Part shown: positions 24,524-36,607 of the stretch, one piece after another
Numbering within the stretch: the stretch's first letter is position 1
Layout of the letters: each line of letters opens with the position of its first letter
Origin: Volvox africanus
Lineage: Eukaryota; Chlorophyta; Chlorophyceae; Chlamydomonadales; Volvocaceae
Length of the DNA stretch: 64,000 nt
Assembly: GCA_030268105.1 (NCBI GenBank)
Contig: BSDZ01000011.1
Span: 4,551,001 to 4,615,000, forward strand
Direction: 5' to 3'
Translations under genes and position numbers: made by a program
The notes under the pieces: generated by a model
Databases searched by the model: none
The model's input: the letters and a program-made list of their open reading frames with translations, nothing else
Told to the model about the DNA's origin: nothing

Positions 24524-25637
24524 CAGGTGGATGGTGCCGAAACACTATCATGGAAAATCATGATACGAACCTGGCCACAGCCCAGGGGACCACAGTCCCA
24601 CTCCCTCACACCACTCACCCCACACCACCACCACCACCACCAGCCGGGTCAGGTGGTTATCATAACCAGAAAACCCTGACCATCATCCCCACCCCTACCA
24701 CCACCGGGACCAACAACAATACCAACAACAACGGCACGAGCACCAACACCGCCGCCCCTACGACCACCATCACCACGGCGGCCACAGGAGACAGGGCAAG
24801 TAGAAGATTAAGTAATGGAAAATCAGGTCCTTGGCTGGTCCGTTGCGTGCTGCATTGCATCCAGGAATGTTGTCATTAATCAGCCTTGACGACTTGAACT
24901 CAATAAAGAACACCTTTTGTGTTAGGGACTCGCGCCTGCGTCATTTGGATAGCGCAGTGCGGCTGATCGTTGCGGTCCAATGCATATGTAAGGGAGAGAG
25001 ACGGTATGTGTATAGTATATGAGGGTGACAGTGAGCGAACAGGAGAGTGAGAGACAGGAAGAGAGAGAGTGTGTGTGAGAGAGAGACGCACACACACACA
25101 TCAGGCGTAAGCACTCTGGCGGCGGCGACCAGTACAGTGTATGCGGCCAGGCAGCGGTTGGGACACGGCCCAAGGCGCGGCTTGCGTGAGGGGGGGGTTG
25201 GGGGTAGCGAGGTGTCAGAAACTCCCTCACACTTTGACCAGCTTGGACGAGCGATGGAGGATCGTGGATTTCCATAGAACCTTTGTGCGTGTGAGGAATA
25301 CTATTGTGTGTCTGTGACATGTATCCCTGCGGTAAGTATCCTACAGTAATGCAGGACATGGTTCTATAATCCAGTACATCGCACAATAATAACTTGTGGC
25401 TACTCGTGCTCTCTCGTGCTCTTATGCGCCAATACGCGGGCTCAAAGGTTAGATAGTCCAGGTGTCGGTTGCGCTCGAAGAAAAATGCGAATGGTGTGTG
25501 AACCGGGTTTCCTAAGTGTTCTGGGCGATATAGGGTTCCATGGAGCAGAGAAAGCGGACCCGGTCGCGGGAAACCCCTGCAGGGGATGGCAGAAGTCTCT
25601 GCCGGAACAGCGCGGTGAGGGAAAGTGGGGTGGGTCC

Positions 25638-25908
25638 AGGGTCGGTCAGGGGTCAGGGGTCAGGGGTCGGTCAGGGGTCAGGGATCAGGGGTCAGGGGTC
25701 GGTCAGGGGTCAGGGATCAGGGGTCGGTCAGGGGTCAGGGATCAGGGATCAGGGGTCAGGGGTCGGTCAGGGGTCAGGGATCAGGGATCAGGGGTCGGTC
25801 AGGGATCAGGGGTCAGGGATCAGGGATCAGGGGTCAGGGGTCGGTCAGGGGTCAGGGATCAGGGATCAGGGGTCGGTCAGGGGTCAGGGATCAGGGATCA
25901 GGGTCAGG
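25638..25908. repeat. Minisatellite of GGGGTCA / GGGATCA heptamers
   Basis: About 270 bp made of 7-bp units (GGGGTCA and GGGATCA) broken at intervals by GGTCGGTCAG. The spaced GGTCGGTCAG elements give a higher-order periodicity. GATC and GTCA variants alternate non-randomly. Confidence 0.95.
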
Positions 25909-26411
25909 TTTCCTCTGTTTGAGTGATTGGCCATTAGGTGTAGGTGGCGGTGGCAATTGCAGATTATGGTCCCGAAGGAAATTTGAGCCTCATTAGTATA
26001 TTTCGGACAAGTGGATGTCAATCGTACTGCGGTAAAAGCACCCACTGCAATATCGTATACATGTATGTACACGTATATGGCGTTGCAGTTTTATTGGCTT
26101 TTGCTGTTCATTATGGGACGACAGAGTTCATCGAGGAGGTTGCTGCTGGTGTGTGTATGTGTGTATTTGCGCTCCAAAGATGTTGAGTCCGGCGTGAGGC
26201 GGAGTGAGTTTGCGCTGTTTAGCGCTTGCGCACAGCCGCTGGTACGACGGCCAGCAGGTGACCTAACACTAGGATAGGAACGTAGGACACATCTCTGGTA
26301 ACTTAGAAAGCCCCTCCTGTCATAAACTTTCTTTTTTCGTCATTGAATTGTTATACTTTTTTCAATTTGCCTTATGGTGTTGTTCTTTTACCAACTTTCC
26401 TTGCTCTTGCT

Positions 26412-26455
26412 TGCGGTCTTTGAGCCTCCTGGCTCGATCGGGCCTTACGAGCCCA
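26412..26455 (-). repeat. Dispersed repeat copy A (about 45 bp, pairs with 42092-42136)
   Basis: Read on the minus strand this segment matches the plus strand at 42092-42136 over about 45 bp. The identical core is CGAGCCAGGAGGCTCAAAG. Translated, both give a similar peptide (LVxPxRARRLK). Likely part of a repeated element. Confidence 0.6.
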
Positions 26456-27368
26456 AACGACTGAGACACCTTTAAACTGGGCAAATGACTTTGAGACGTT
26501 GATGCATACATCCGGAGCTTCATCTCACGATAAGGCACATATTTCGGTTCCGGACGCCGCTGCCGTGCACTATGCCACTTTATCATCGGTAACGATATTA
26601 CCCCTGGCTTTATTGGAATCAAAATCCGGATTGCCGTAGGCCCTTTCTTGTGGGATACAAGACAGCTTAGGCGGATGAGTGGGACAGTGAGGAACTTCCA
26701 GCAAAAAAAGTACCACGCAAAAAAAGTTCCAGAATACAATAAGAGAGAGATGTTCATAAAGTTCGGGTTTTGTTCGAACAAGACGTACATTGACTCTCTG
26801 CTCTGCTTCGACTTAAGCGCGGGAGCGGACCCAACGCGACTGTCGGCCAAAGCCATTGTATAAAGACGACAGGGGCAAAACGGGACGTACGGCGGCTTTT
26901 TCCCCTCTGGGCACCTGCGATTAAGGTGCTACTGCCGCCGTTCGCTCATAGCGTGTAGCCTCATTATTTCTGAGACAGGAATACCAGGCCATCATAATTA
27001 CAATTACATTTGTGCCAGCTCACACGTCCTGGGTTTGGCTTTGGTCGAACGTGCAACAAGCTGCTTGAAAGATATTCATAATAACATTGAAACTAAATAC
27101 TGATGTATACTTTTTTATTTAGCTTCTTGATCGAAAACCGCTCCGAGACCCTGGCAAAGTCAACGCAAACCAGCTTAATCATCCTCACAAAATAATGTAG
27201 ATGAACCAATCATGTAGGCTGAATTCAAAACAAGGCGAGACCTCATAGTTCTCGTTGACTTTTGTATATCCAATGAAAACTATTTGACAAGGAAATAGTG
27301 CAACAGTTTCTAGCCTTATATTGAATATATGTCTATTGTCTGTTACAACACGATTTTGATCGCTTGAA

Positions 27369-30135
27369 ATGAATCGCGCTAGAATCCATTGGCCCTCGGT
27401 CCTGTTGTTCTGCCTTGGATTTTTTTCTACAACAGCAGCATCAAACATAATTCAGGATGTATTCATGGAGCTCTTTGGAGAATTAACAAAGGACGAAAAG
27501 GCGCGAACGTTACGATTGGCACATCTTGACACCCTATTGGCGCTAGGGACCAGCAGACCGGGGGAGAAGCTGCTGCACATTCCCGAATATGCAGATCCTA
27601 AAGCAAGACAGCTTGGTATCAACATATCCCAATCGCTGGTGTCCAGCGACCTCGATGAGTGGATGAATCGCGTCATGGAAGTTGTCCCTAAGCTCGACGA
27701 AATGAAAAGCTTTGCGATGGTCCGACGTCTCCTGGTGGCTGCCTTAATAAAGTATTGGTTGGAACACGGGAATAAGATTCCGGACGAATGTACATTAAAA
27801 GTTCAAGAGTTGCTTCTCCAGGTAGGAGCTGTAGCGGCTGTAGTTCATGGGTGCACGTGTGGCGTAACCAACACACCTATCCGCGGCCGTGACTATGTAT
27901 GAACTATATTAAGTGTATAGGGCGAGGCCGGAGTCAGGAAAAACAACACTATGATTGCATACAGAACCCAGTTCGAGTTTATGTGACCGCGGTAGCCACC
28001 ATTGCCTCGAAATTGAATAAGCAAAAATGGACGAGTAGCGAAAAGGGGGACAGAAGGGAGGGGCGGAGACTCAGTTTGCAACCTGTAACTTGACGTCACG
28101 GACATCCGTTATCACTTACCATCTTCCTAGCTTGACACATAATCCCCTACTTGCATTAGGCATACCAGCGCATGAGGCTCTCGTCACTGCACCCTGCCCA
28201 TTCCAGTACGTCTCCAACATGGACCCCCTCCACTCCTTAACCCACTTCTTAACCCCGCCCGCCGGCGCCGCCCATGTCAGCTGTACAAGGTCCATCGAAT
28301 AGGTGCCGTACACAAGGGCGTAATGGAATATCTACACATTTCCAAGTCGGGAGGCACCAGCTGGTGTCACATTGCCGGTGAGATGTGTCCCGAATGTCGA
28401 TCTGGGTCTTGACCCGAGGTTCCGTGATGTTGACTCCGACTTGAGGTTTGACCTGGGTCCACCATCCTGGGTCACCATAATCGGGTGGGTTTTGTCCCTC
28501 TGGATTGATCTTGAGGGACAAACACCACCTTGGATCTGAATTTCGTCGACTTCTTCGCTTCAATCGCTTCCGTGGACTTCCAAGTTGAATATTATATATA
28601 ATATTATATTCCAAGCACGTTTTTGTACACGCGTCCTGCAGAACTCAACGGCTGCGTGACCGAACGGTACGATAGGTCGTACGTCTGTCAGGTTAAAAAA
28701 TTTGACGACAAGGTCCGGTGGCTTAATATGACGTTCCACATGCTGCAAATTCCGGTGTATAGAGTGCCCCAATACGTCCTGAAAAGGTAAATCCAACATT
28801 TCAAAAACTAAGAACTCGGTGTTATTCGCTAAGGGTCCAGTCCATTGTCACTCACTTATTCGCAAGTCACCACACTTCTTGCCCTGACGGTCATGACGAT
28901 TCAGGTTCTCCCGTTTCGGGACATTCCGTAAGAACCACGACATGTCGGCTTGCAGCGCCCGCCGCCAGCTGATAGCCAGCCGGGGATACAACTACTACTC
29001 CAACGAATACACAGTGCACGGGGGGCACAAAGGGATGGAGAACGCGCACATGTGCAGCAACTTCTTTAACGCCATTGTCTTACGGTGTGCTTCTGATGGG
29101 TGGCAGGGCAGGACTGGCAATATTTTATGTCGGTGAGGGCTGTGCTTTGCGGTTAGATGTGGAGGTGTGTGCAGAGGAGAGCTGCAGTAAAATGCGGCAG
29201 ACTTTACAGAAAGCGTAAAGGCTTCGATTGGATCTGGATCTGGATTGGTTGGGGTACAACACCCATTCCGTTGGCTTGGTTTCACGATGTGGTAATGCTT
29301 TGACTTTAAAATCTCTCTGCCCACCAACAGCTATAGAAACCTGAAACCCCTCCGTCAACTGTCCCAACCCGTCCCTGGATTGCAGCGATCCGTTAAAGCG
29401 GTTGGTCTCCCACATGAAGTTCGTGATGTGGACGATGAGCGGAGACAGGGGCTACAACGACACAATCCTGTTCAACCGAATGTACGCCAACCGATCCTCA
29501 GAGTTTTGGCAGGTACGGTGCCGCACGGTAACTAGTGTCATTGTACGGCATGCATTTTTTGACCGTGTGAAAATGAAACACACGCAGGCTCTCGGCCCCG
29601 CCATTGTGGATAACTACTTCATTCGTTCCCTACTTGGCGAGAAGGCTTTCCACGTACCGGTGGGGACGGTCAGTCGGGAGATGCTGAGTCTGGCGGAGCA
29701 CGTGCTGGTCCAATTCGATCTGGTGCTGGTTCTGGAGCAGGTGAGCAGAGAGGAAGAAGTGTGTCCTGGTTGTACGGATCCTTGAGACCTGACCTTAACT
29801 CCCTGACCCCTAACCCCTAGCTCGAATCCAAACCTGATTTTTAGAGTTTCAAGATTACGAGAGATAAACTGACCACACACACACCCCTTTTGTGCGGTAT
29901 AAGAGAGGGTATGGAGGGGATGTTGATGGATGTTGGAGTGTAGGAAAGCTAGCACGCCCGCGGGGCACTGGAATCAAGGGGTGCTGGCGCCCGCACTTGG
30001 CAAGAGCCGTAAATGCTTTCGGCATCGGCGGGTGGGTCCCGCGCCGTGCAGCGTGCGTTCCTTTTTGGTGGTTGTGGTGGTTGTTATGTTTGGGTTTTCG
30101 CATGACGCCCATGAATGAGTCGCACCGGGATGCAT

Positions 30136-30177
<42 letters not shown>

Positions 30178-31501
30178 AATAATGCACTGCCAATTCACTG
30201 CTTTGCATGCAGGATACGGAGGTCAAGAACTTGATCACTTCATACGGGGTGGGCTGGAACCACACATTGGAGGAGGTGCACGACAAGGACTCAAACGTCC
30301 GGGAAGCCGAGTTCAACACCACCGCGTACATCCCCAGGGACCTGGACCGACTGCTTCAGGCACAGACCCTGGACATGGAGCTGTTTGAGTTTACGAAGGT
30401 ACGGATACGTGGAACTGTGCAGATGCATGTACGACGATATATGTTGTAGGTTTTACACTGTGGCGACTTGCCCTGAATGGACAAGCACGGGGGGGATATA
30501 TGTAATGACACGGCGCGTACGGATATGAGTAGGGCAGACAATTCATTAATCTAGCTGTACGTTTCGTTGGGTTGAATGCGTATGGACTTTGGAGGGGTCT
30601 GCCGTAGCGCCGATGGCTCGCCAGTGGCCTTTGGACGAGTGTACCTTAGCTTGAGCGTCTGGCCGGGCGGCGAAGCCGGCGATCATACATCTGTCCTCTT
30701 GTACGTTCTTAGGGAAGATGAGGATATGAGGACGAACAGAAATTCAACACGCATCGGTAGAAAGCCACAAAAAGTTGGAATGAAAAGCTATAGCACCTCA
30801 ACATAGCGTGACGAGACATGATGATACCGGTTTGTTTTGCGGGATCTGGTGTTGTTGGTCGGCCACCTCGACCGCCTCTTCTTCCGGGCTCCCGACCTCA
30901 TCCCGCACTCCATGTCTCTTCCCTCCCGCCCATCAGCTCGGTCTTCGTGTGCCGCCAAGCTCTCCCTAACATGTTTTCTTCTCTTCCCTCCTCCTCCCTC
31001 CTCTTCCCTCCTCCTCCCTCCTCCTCCCTCCTCTTCCCTCCTCTTCCCTCCTCTGCCCTCCTCTTCCCTCCTCTTCCCTCCTCTTCCCTCCTCTTCCCTC
31101 CTCTTCCCTCCTCTTCCCTCCTCTTACCTCCTCTTACCTCCTCTTACCTCCTCTCCTCATCCCGCACTCCCTCTTCCCCTGCCTCGGCCTCTCCCGGACA
31201 GACGTTAGCCCAGCTGGACCCAGTGGTATACGCCGTAGCTCGCAAGGTTGGACTCCAGCCGCTTCCTCCAGAGTCCAGTATCGACAGCGAGGGCCCGCCG
31301 TGCGGCCTGCTGCGAGGCCAATACAAGGAAGGACTGCTGACAAGTCTGGGCGCGAAGAAACCCACTCTGGCAGCCAAGAGGAAGAAGGGAAAGGGTCTCG
31401 GAGCTGGTCGCAAGGACCCCGCGCGTCAAGCCCGGGCCAGTCGGGCGTCAAGCCGCCTGGGGGTAGGGATTGAAAACCGGCAACAGGGTGGCGGACGGTA
31501 G
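27369..31501 (+). CDS. Secretory sulfotransferase-family protein
   Basis: Eight exons (27369-27821, 28160-28205, 28642-28786, 28956-29084, 29386-29512, 29588-29740, 30213-30398, 31214-31501) with closing phases give 508 residues. Members of this family transfer sulfate from PAPS to carbohydrate or tyrosine in the Golgi. The N-terminus is a signal/anchor sequence (WPSVLLFCLGFFSTTAASN). The best motif is VLRDPLKRLVSH, whose Arg (about 258) and Ser (about 266) match the 3'-phosphate-binding element of PAPS. It is followed by DNYFIRSLLGE and a FDLVLVLEQ segment typical of algal members. I do not see a clean 5'-phosphosulfate loop (K-x-G-x-T-T) in exons 1-4, so an exon may be missing or the loop degenerate. 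The last exon ends in a Lys/Arg/Ala-rich tail, and the last intron holds a long polypyrimidine repeat. Family call good, acceptor unknown. Confidence 0.78.
28588..28605. repeat. 18-bp AT palindrome
   Basis: AATATTATATATAATATT is a perfect palindrome in intron 2 of the sulfotransferase gene. Probably simple AT sequence. Confidence 0.8.
30136..30175. repeat. (CA)n microsatellite, about 19 units
   Basis: Uninterrupted CA dinucleotides in intron 6 of the sulfotransferase gene, about 40 nt before the exon 7 acceptor. Confidence 0.97.
30975..31153. repeat. 10-bp polypyrimidine tandem repeat (CCTCTTCCCT)n
   Basis: About 17-18 copies of a pure-pyrimidine 10-mer, with rare TG and TA variants. It lies in the last intron of the sulfotransferase gene, ending about 60 nt before the acceptor at 31213. 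One strand is homopyrimidine over about 170 nt. Confidence 0.95.
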
Positions 31502-33984
31502 GTGAAGATAGCGGAGTACTGCATCTATAGTTACAGCAGGCGCCCGCAGGCCGGCCGGTGCACTTGAACGCGTGCGGTTGGGGCAGAGGGAGCAGGCGCG
31601 AAAGAATCCGGCTGCGGGGAGTCTCCCAGTTACCGAACACCATATGTGTGTGTGTGTCTGACGTTCAACAACGGACCCGTTTGTGTCAGGGCAAGGGTGC
31701 TGCAAAATGCTTTCCGCCCGTGAAAAAATGAGATAGAATGGGCTTTGGGAGCCTTGAAAAGCTTCCGAAAATAGAATGCGAAGCGAAACAGCAGTTCAGA
31801 TGAGTCTGGACTTCCGGGGTGTATGCGAGAGATGACCCTGGCCGCCTTTGCATGTCTTCTTTTTGTGCGTGTGCTGCCGGAGGGCGTCGGGAGTCGCACT
31901 CACGCAGGTACGCGTGGCTCAGGTAGACCTGGCGCTACACCGCCAATCGGCTGCCCTTCTCCTAGTTGTCCTCCTCTGCATGGAGAGCCTGTCCGCACCT
32001 GCATTTTCCCTCCTTGAGCTGCCCGTGCTGTGCGGTGCGGTGCTTCCAGAAATGCAGGGTTGCATCGGGGCTAGTGCTGCATATGAAGGTGTGAGTTGTG
32101 GATGTAGATGCTAACAATTGTGAAATGTTTCTCGTGTGGCACTGGCTGATGAATGGCGCGACTGTCCATAGGAGGCCGAAGAATGCTTTGAACGACGACA
32201 CGGTACGGTTCGGCACGACAACCGTACTTAATTACGTACGAAGTCCACGGTCTCATTCCAACGGCACGGCGTCATGTCGTGATTTAGACATTTATATGAC
32301 GTGCTCACTTGTGTGTTGTTGAGAGCTGAGCTGAGGGGGCGAAGAATTCTTGGAAAGAGCACCCTCGGCATTTGCGTTTTGTGTTTGCCGGGCGGAGGGA
32401 GAGGGTTGCGCTCTGTGCGACCCATCTACCCAGCGGCTCTGGTTGTCTTTGTTCCCGGGCGCTCGCACGTCTTGGGCGACGACTGTGGCATCGGAATGAC
32501 GTCGGCGTCGAATCACCCGTTTTACCGGTTCGATTCGACGCCTCTCTTTCCTTTTACCCACAAGCGCAAACATAGCAATTCTTTTGTTTACGCGCGCTGC
32601 AAGGGGAGAAGACAACATCAGGGAAGAACATTGGTTTCGGGTTGAACAGGGAGGGACATGAACAGGGAGGGACATGATGTCCCTCCCCTTTCCTTCCATT
32701 TCTTTTCCTTTGTCGACGATTTGATTGCATGTTTCTTTATAGGAGCTGTTAGCTCGAGAAAACTGGACGCGCTTGGTTTTGTGGTTGGGGTACAAATGGT
32801 TCATTTGGTTGCCACAACATGCGCCGTCAGGAAAGAGGTCAGAGTTAGTCAAAGCGCTGCAACGCGCAAAAAGCTGGCTGAAGGGTTGCTGCTCCCGCTG
32901 CTGCTGCTGCTGCTGATGATGTTGCGACACCTTTTTATGTAGCTGTAGCACTGTGTAGCAAGTACATTTTGTGCTTGACTGTTTGGCTCTTGAGTACCGT
33001 CGGCATTGGTGGACATAGTTTCACGGGTCAAAACCAAGTGCCAAATGGCAGATTCCACACCTGCCACCAAAACATTACATTTAGACACGTTGCGTAACCT
33101 TGGCTGGCTGTGTGTCAACCCGGACGGGGCTAAGAGTCGTCATGAGATGGCTCCCCTGCCGGTGTAAGCACGCCAGGAGGACCGGTTAGCTTGTCCTCTT
33201 TAACGACACAGGTAAGCGTTGCAATCTGGCACTTGTGCACTTCTACATGATGCAGAACAAAAACTCACAGAGTTTCGCGAGTACCAATCTTCGCATGACG
33301 TTACGCACACGGGTACCTTCCCCCTGTCAGTAAGTCAACAATAGACGCGGGCGAACTCGCGCTCCCCACCAGCCATGTCAGGATTGCAAATGCGCGCGTC
33401 GGGAGGAGAGGCAACTGAAAGGTAATGACAAGGATTCTAACAAAGGAGACAGACACCCATACCCACATGACATATGCAGGGGGCACGCAAGCGCAGTGTC
33501 CTTTTAGCACACGCATTGCGCAACAATAAAACAACGAATGCACACACATAAATGTGCTCTTGCCTGAGGCCAACAACGTGTCGAAGCCATCATTGCACCT
33601 CGCTAGACCCGCCATGTAAAGAATTCATAATCCGCATGTTAAATCCGACATCCTCAAGCTCGCCCTTGGGCGTTATCCAACCTCAAGCAAATATGGATAA
33701 GAAAGCAGGAGTACAGTAAACAATATGCCGCATCAAAACCATCTGTTGCCCACCTTTCCCCACCGCCTGCCCATCCCGCAATGTCGGGAGTCGCGTCCTG
33801 CCCGCACCACAACACAGTACAGTGCTTCGAAGCCCCCGAACCAACCAGTCCTCTAGCCAGCTTGCCCTCTAGCCAGCTCCTATACCTTCGACTTGTTGGG
33901 CGGTGTTGCGCTCTGCGGGGTTAGGCCACGACGTAGCCTACAATCGTCTGGATAAGCCCCTGCCCTGGCTACAACCGCGTGACG
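31502..33984. other. Intergenic region, about 2.5 kb, no supported gene
   Basis: Between the convergent 3' ends of the sulfotransferase and YeeE-type genes. A 219-codon minus-strand ORF (32292-32951) is rich in Gln, Arg and Ser and resembles no family I know; it overlaps a CTG-repeat run, so I treat it as chance. An inverted repeat lies at 32665-32687. Confidence 0.55.
32646..32687. repeat. Duplicated GAACAGGGAGGGACAT with inverted arm
   Basis: A 16-bp direct repeat (near 32644-32659 and 32660-32675). The second copy runs straight into the reverse complement of GGGAGGGACAT, forming an 11-bp inverted repeat with a 1-nt spacer (32665-32687). Confidence 0.85.
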
Positions 33985-36607
33985 TCACCGGAACGTCATC
34001 GGTTTCATCCATCGGGCATCCTTGGATCCCAGCCGAGCCACGAGCGTCTCCAGGCGGCTCTGCAGCAACATGCCCCCGACCATAGCGGCGATGTACCCCA
34101 GCACGCGAGGGTCACCCATCATAGCAGCAACCAGCGCCGGGCCAGGGCAGATACCTGCCAGCCCCCACCCAGCACCGAAGATGACACCTCCACCCAGTAG
34201 CTTGGTGTCAATAAGGGAGGAAGAGGGAATTTGAAACGTAGGGCAGAACAGCGGCTTGGACATCATCCTGCAGGAGCACGCGTAGTCAGTCGGCAATGAA
34301 GGGGCGCGCGGTGCGATGCAAAGATAGAAGATACAAACGAATAAAAAATATCTTAGGTTCGCAATTATTACGCAATTACAAAGTTACACCGCATCCTCCC
34401 CCGGTTACTCGGTTACTCGGTGGCACTCCCTCCCCAAACGTATGGGTGCCTGAAAACACCAAAGCGCACCTGCATACCGTGCTCAGCTCCAACCCCCCCC
34501 CCGATCCCGTAATCCGGATCCAAACCAACACCAGCCAATACCGGATCCCACCCACTTACCGGAAGCGCATCACACCCTGATACGCCACCATTGCCACCGC
34601 CACAGCGCCAGCCATAACGAACGGCAACGAGGGGTCCCAGCTGGGCAGCCCAAGGGTGAGAAAGCCAGCCACCTGTGAAAGGACGTGGGGTCATGTGCAT
34701 TCCAATGGATTGAAGCATAAACCCACAAAACTTAAATCGTACTCGTTAAAGATCGCTATGTCGTGGGCCTGGCATCGCAAGCGAGCTGAATGGTGAATGG
34801 CGGATTCCCATTGAGGATACCGACACACAGCTGTATTCCCCAGATGAACGCCGTCGTCCGTCCCCCGCGTTGATGCATTAATGCTAAATCATATGGGCAC
34901 GTCGTATTACTTCTTAACACCTTTGCGTCATGGCTTGATACAGTTTCTTAGGCATCACAAAAAAGAAACATTTTCATACTCTACCCCCACTGCTGCGGCC
35001 ATGATAGCTTGGCTTGTACAGCAGGACGGAACGGGTTATTATACAACGGGTTTGGGAATGAAGGCTGTTTCAGTGAAGACTGCATGTCCGCGAAAGCAGC
35101 AGACCTTCCAGCAGACCGTGAATTGCCTTACACGGATCGCGGATGTGTATACGTATCCGTACTAGGAGGAATTGGCCTAGGAATTTAGGGGATCATCCTA
35201 GGGTATTGGAACAAGCCGGATGTCAAATGATAGTGAAGCACTGCCCTTACTCCACGTTTCAATTTCAGCATACCTTGCTGGGTCGCGACATCCCGGATAA
35301 GCCCAGCCCGAGTGCAAAGATGCAGCCCGCCAGCAACTCCGATGCGAGCTCAAGCCTCCGAGATTGAGGCAGCTGCTGCTCCGAGCTACCGCCGTGCGCC
35401 CTTGGCGGCCTTGGCGTCGCCTCACCCATGAACCGCTTTGCGGCCGCCAGTGCGGCGAAGGTCGCGATGCCGCCGGCGGCGACTACCGCCGCCAGCTGCG
35501 CCTCCGCCACCGTCGGCATTGCAAGCGCTGCTGGTAATGGCGCGACTTTCAATGCGGCAGCGCTGCCGGTGAGGGTCGCCGTTAGCATGCCGGATGCCAT
35601 GAAGGTGGCGGTGTAGGCGAAGCTGCGTGGGGACAGACGGGCGCTGCCGCAGATCCCGTGACCCGACGTGCAGCCATTGCCCATGGAGCTTCCCACACCC
35701 ACGAGCAGGCCGGCAAGCACAGCGCGCCATACCTGAAAATATACATGAAAGTGTTCGACGGCGTACTGATGTTGATGGGTGGTGCGGTGTGAAAACGAGG
35801 TGGAATCAGAAGTAGGAGATAAAAGAGAGGGCGTAGTGTTTGCAAATGACCGAATATCAAGCACCTCGTACTAACCATATAAGCCCCATAACTACTTCCC
35901 GGTTTCCTCCGTACCGTGAAGGTCTGCGGCAGGACCTCGAAGGCTCCCGGGAGGGTAGCCGTGAGAGCGACGCTTCCCAGGGCCATCCCCATCAGGAAGG
36001 CGAAGCGCCAGGACGCCAAGTCCCCTGCCACAAGTCCCCTGAGAGCCATGTTGGCGGCAAACAAGCAGCAACAAAGAAAACAACAGTACCAACGGTTACG
36101 ACCAGTTGATACAGCCAGCATATTAATAAATGTGCGATGTGGGTCATAAGCTGATCATCAGAGGTAAAAAGTTACCCCTTTGCGCGACAAAGGGGTAACT
36201 TAGGGGGGAAAAAATTCGGGGCGAAGGCAATCACGGAGTGTGGACTGAGGCGTGCATGATAAGGGAATGGCGTGCACGACGGACGGACGTGACGCGTGCG
36301 ACGCCGTGCCATGTGGGTTGGTGGATTTTAGAAAGGAAGTTGCAAAGGGAATAACCTAACGCAAGCTGTCTGTGAGATAACAAAAAGACGCGAGATCAGC
36401 GTTAGCGAGATTAGCGTGCTTCATTAGTGATCTTTATTATATAGGCGCGCTCGCACAGCCGCGAACCCACTTGACCGCTCCTGAGATACCCAGAACACGG
36501 CCTGTTGTCAGCAGCTTGCCCGCCGTGGCAATGCCAAGCAACAGGCCACCGAGGACCGCGGTAGCAGGGGTGAAGGAGAGCAGGGTGTAGCCGCCTGAAG
36601 GAAGCAT
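33985..36607 (-). CDS. YeeE/YedE-family sulfur-compound transporter (membrane protein)
   Basis: Five exons (36607-36471, 36038-35915, 35732-35274, 34672-34560, 34267-33985) give 371 residues with phases closed. Bacterial YeeE/YedE proteins import sulfur compounds; one studied member carries thiosulfate using conserved cysteines. Each half carries a family motif: [16 protein letters not shown] and GRVLGISG at the start, [21 protein letters not shown] with Cys about 108, and the second-half loop [11 protein letters not shown] with Cys about 318. Hydrophobic segments run throughout, consistent with a polytopic membrane protein. A hydrophilic linker ([17 protein letters not shown]) joins the halves. 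I chose ATG 36607 because bacterial members begin right before this block. An upstream ORF (MLTTSAIAEV, ATG at 36837) might add a leader but joins out of phase. A bacterial-type family in a gene with four introns suggests an old acquisition. Substrate and membrane unknown. Confidence 0.88.
36169..36201. repeat. Perfect 14-bp inverted repeat, 5-nt loop, in YeeE-type gene intron
   Basis: AAGTTACCCCTTTG (36169-36182), loop CGCGA, then its exact reverse complement (36188-36201). Located in the first intron of the transporter gene. Confidence 0.95.

Larger units (their letters stand above)
24524..27368. other. Intergenic region between GT61 and sulfotransferase genes
   Basis: About 2.8 kb. The first 350 nt are ACC/AAC-rich low complexity and probably 3' UTR. 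A large minisatellite (25638-25908) and one copy of a dispersed repeat (about 26412-26455) follow. A 164-codon minus-strand ORF (26362-26856) covers the dispersed repeat and may be a mobile-element remnant. No confident gene. Confidence 0.6.

Noticed and set aside
25638..25908. CRISPR-like array
   Set aside because: Units are 7 bp and contiguous with no unique spacers, and the host is eukaryotic; it is a minisatellite.
32292..32951. 219-codon ORF on the minus strand
   Set aside because: Composition is Gln/Arg/Ser-rich because of a CTG repeat and biased bases; no motif or supporting splice pattern.
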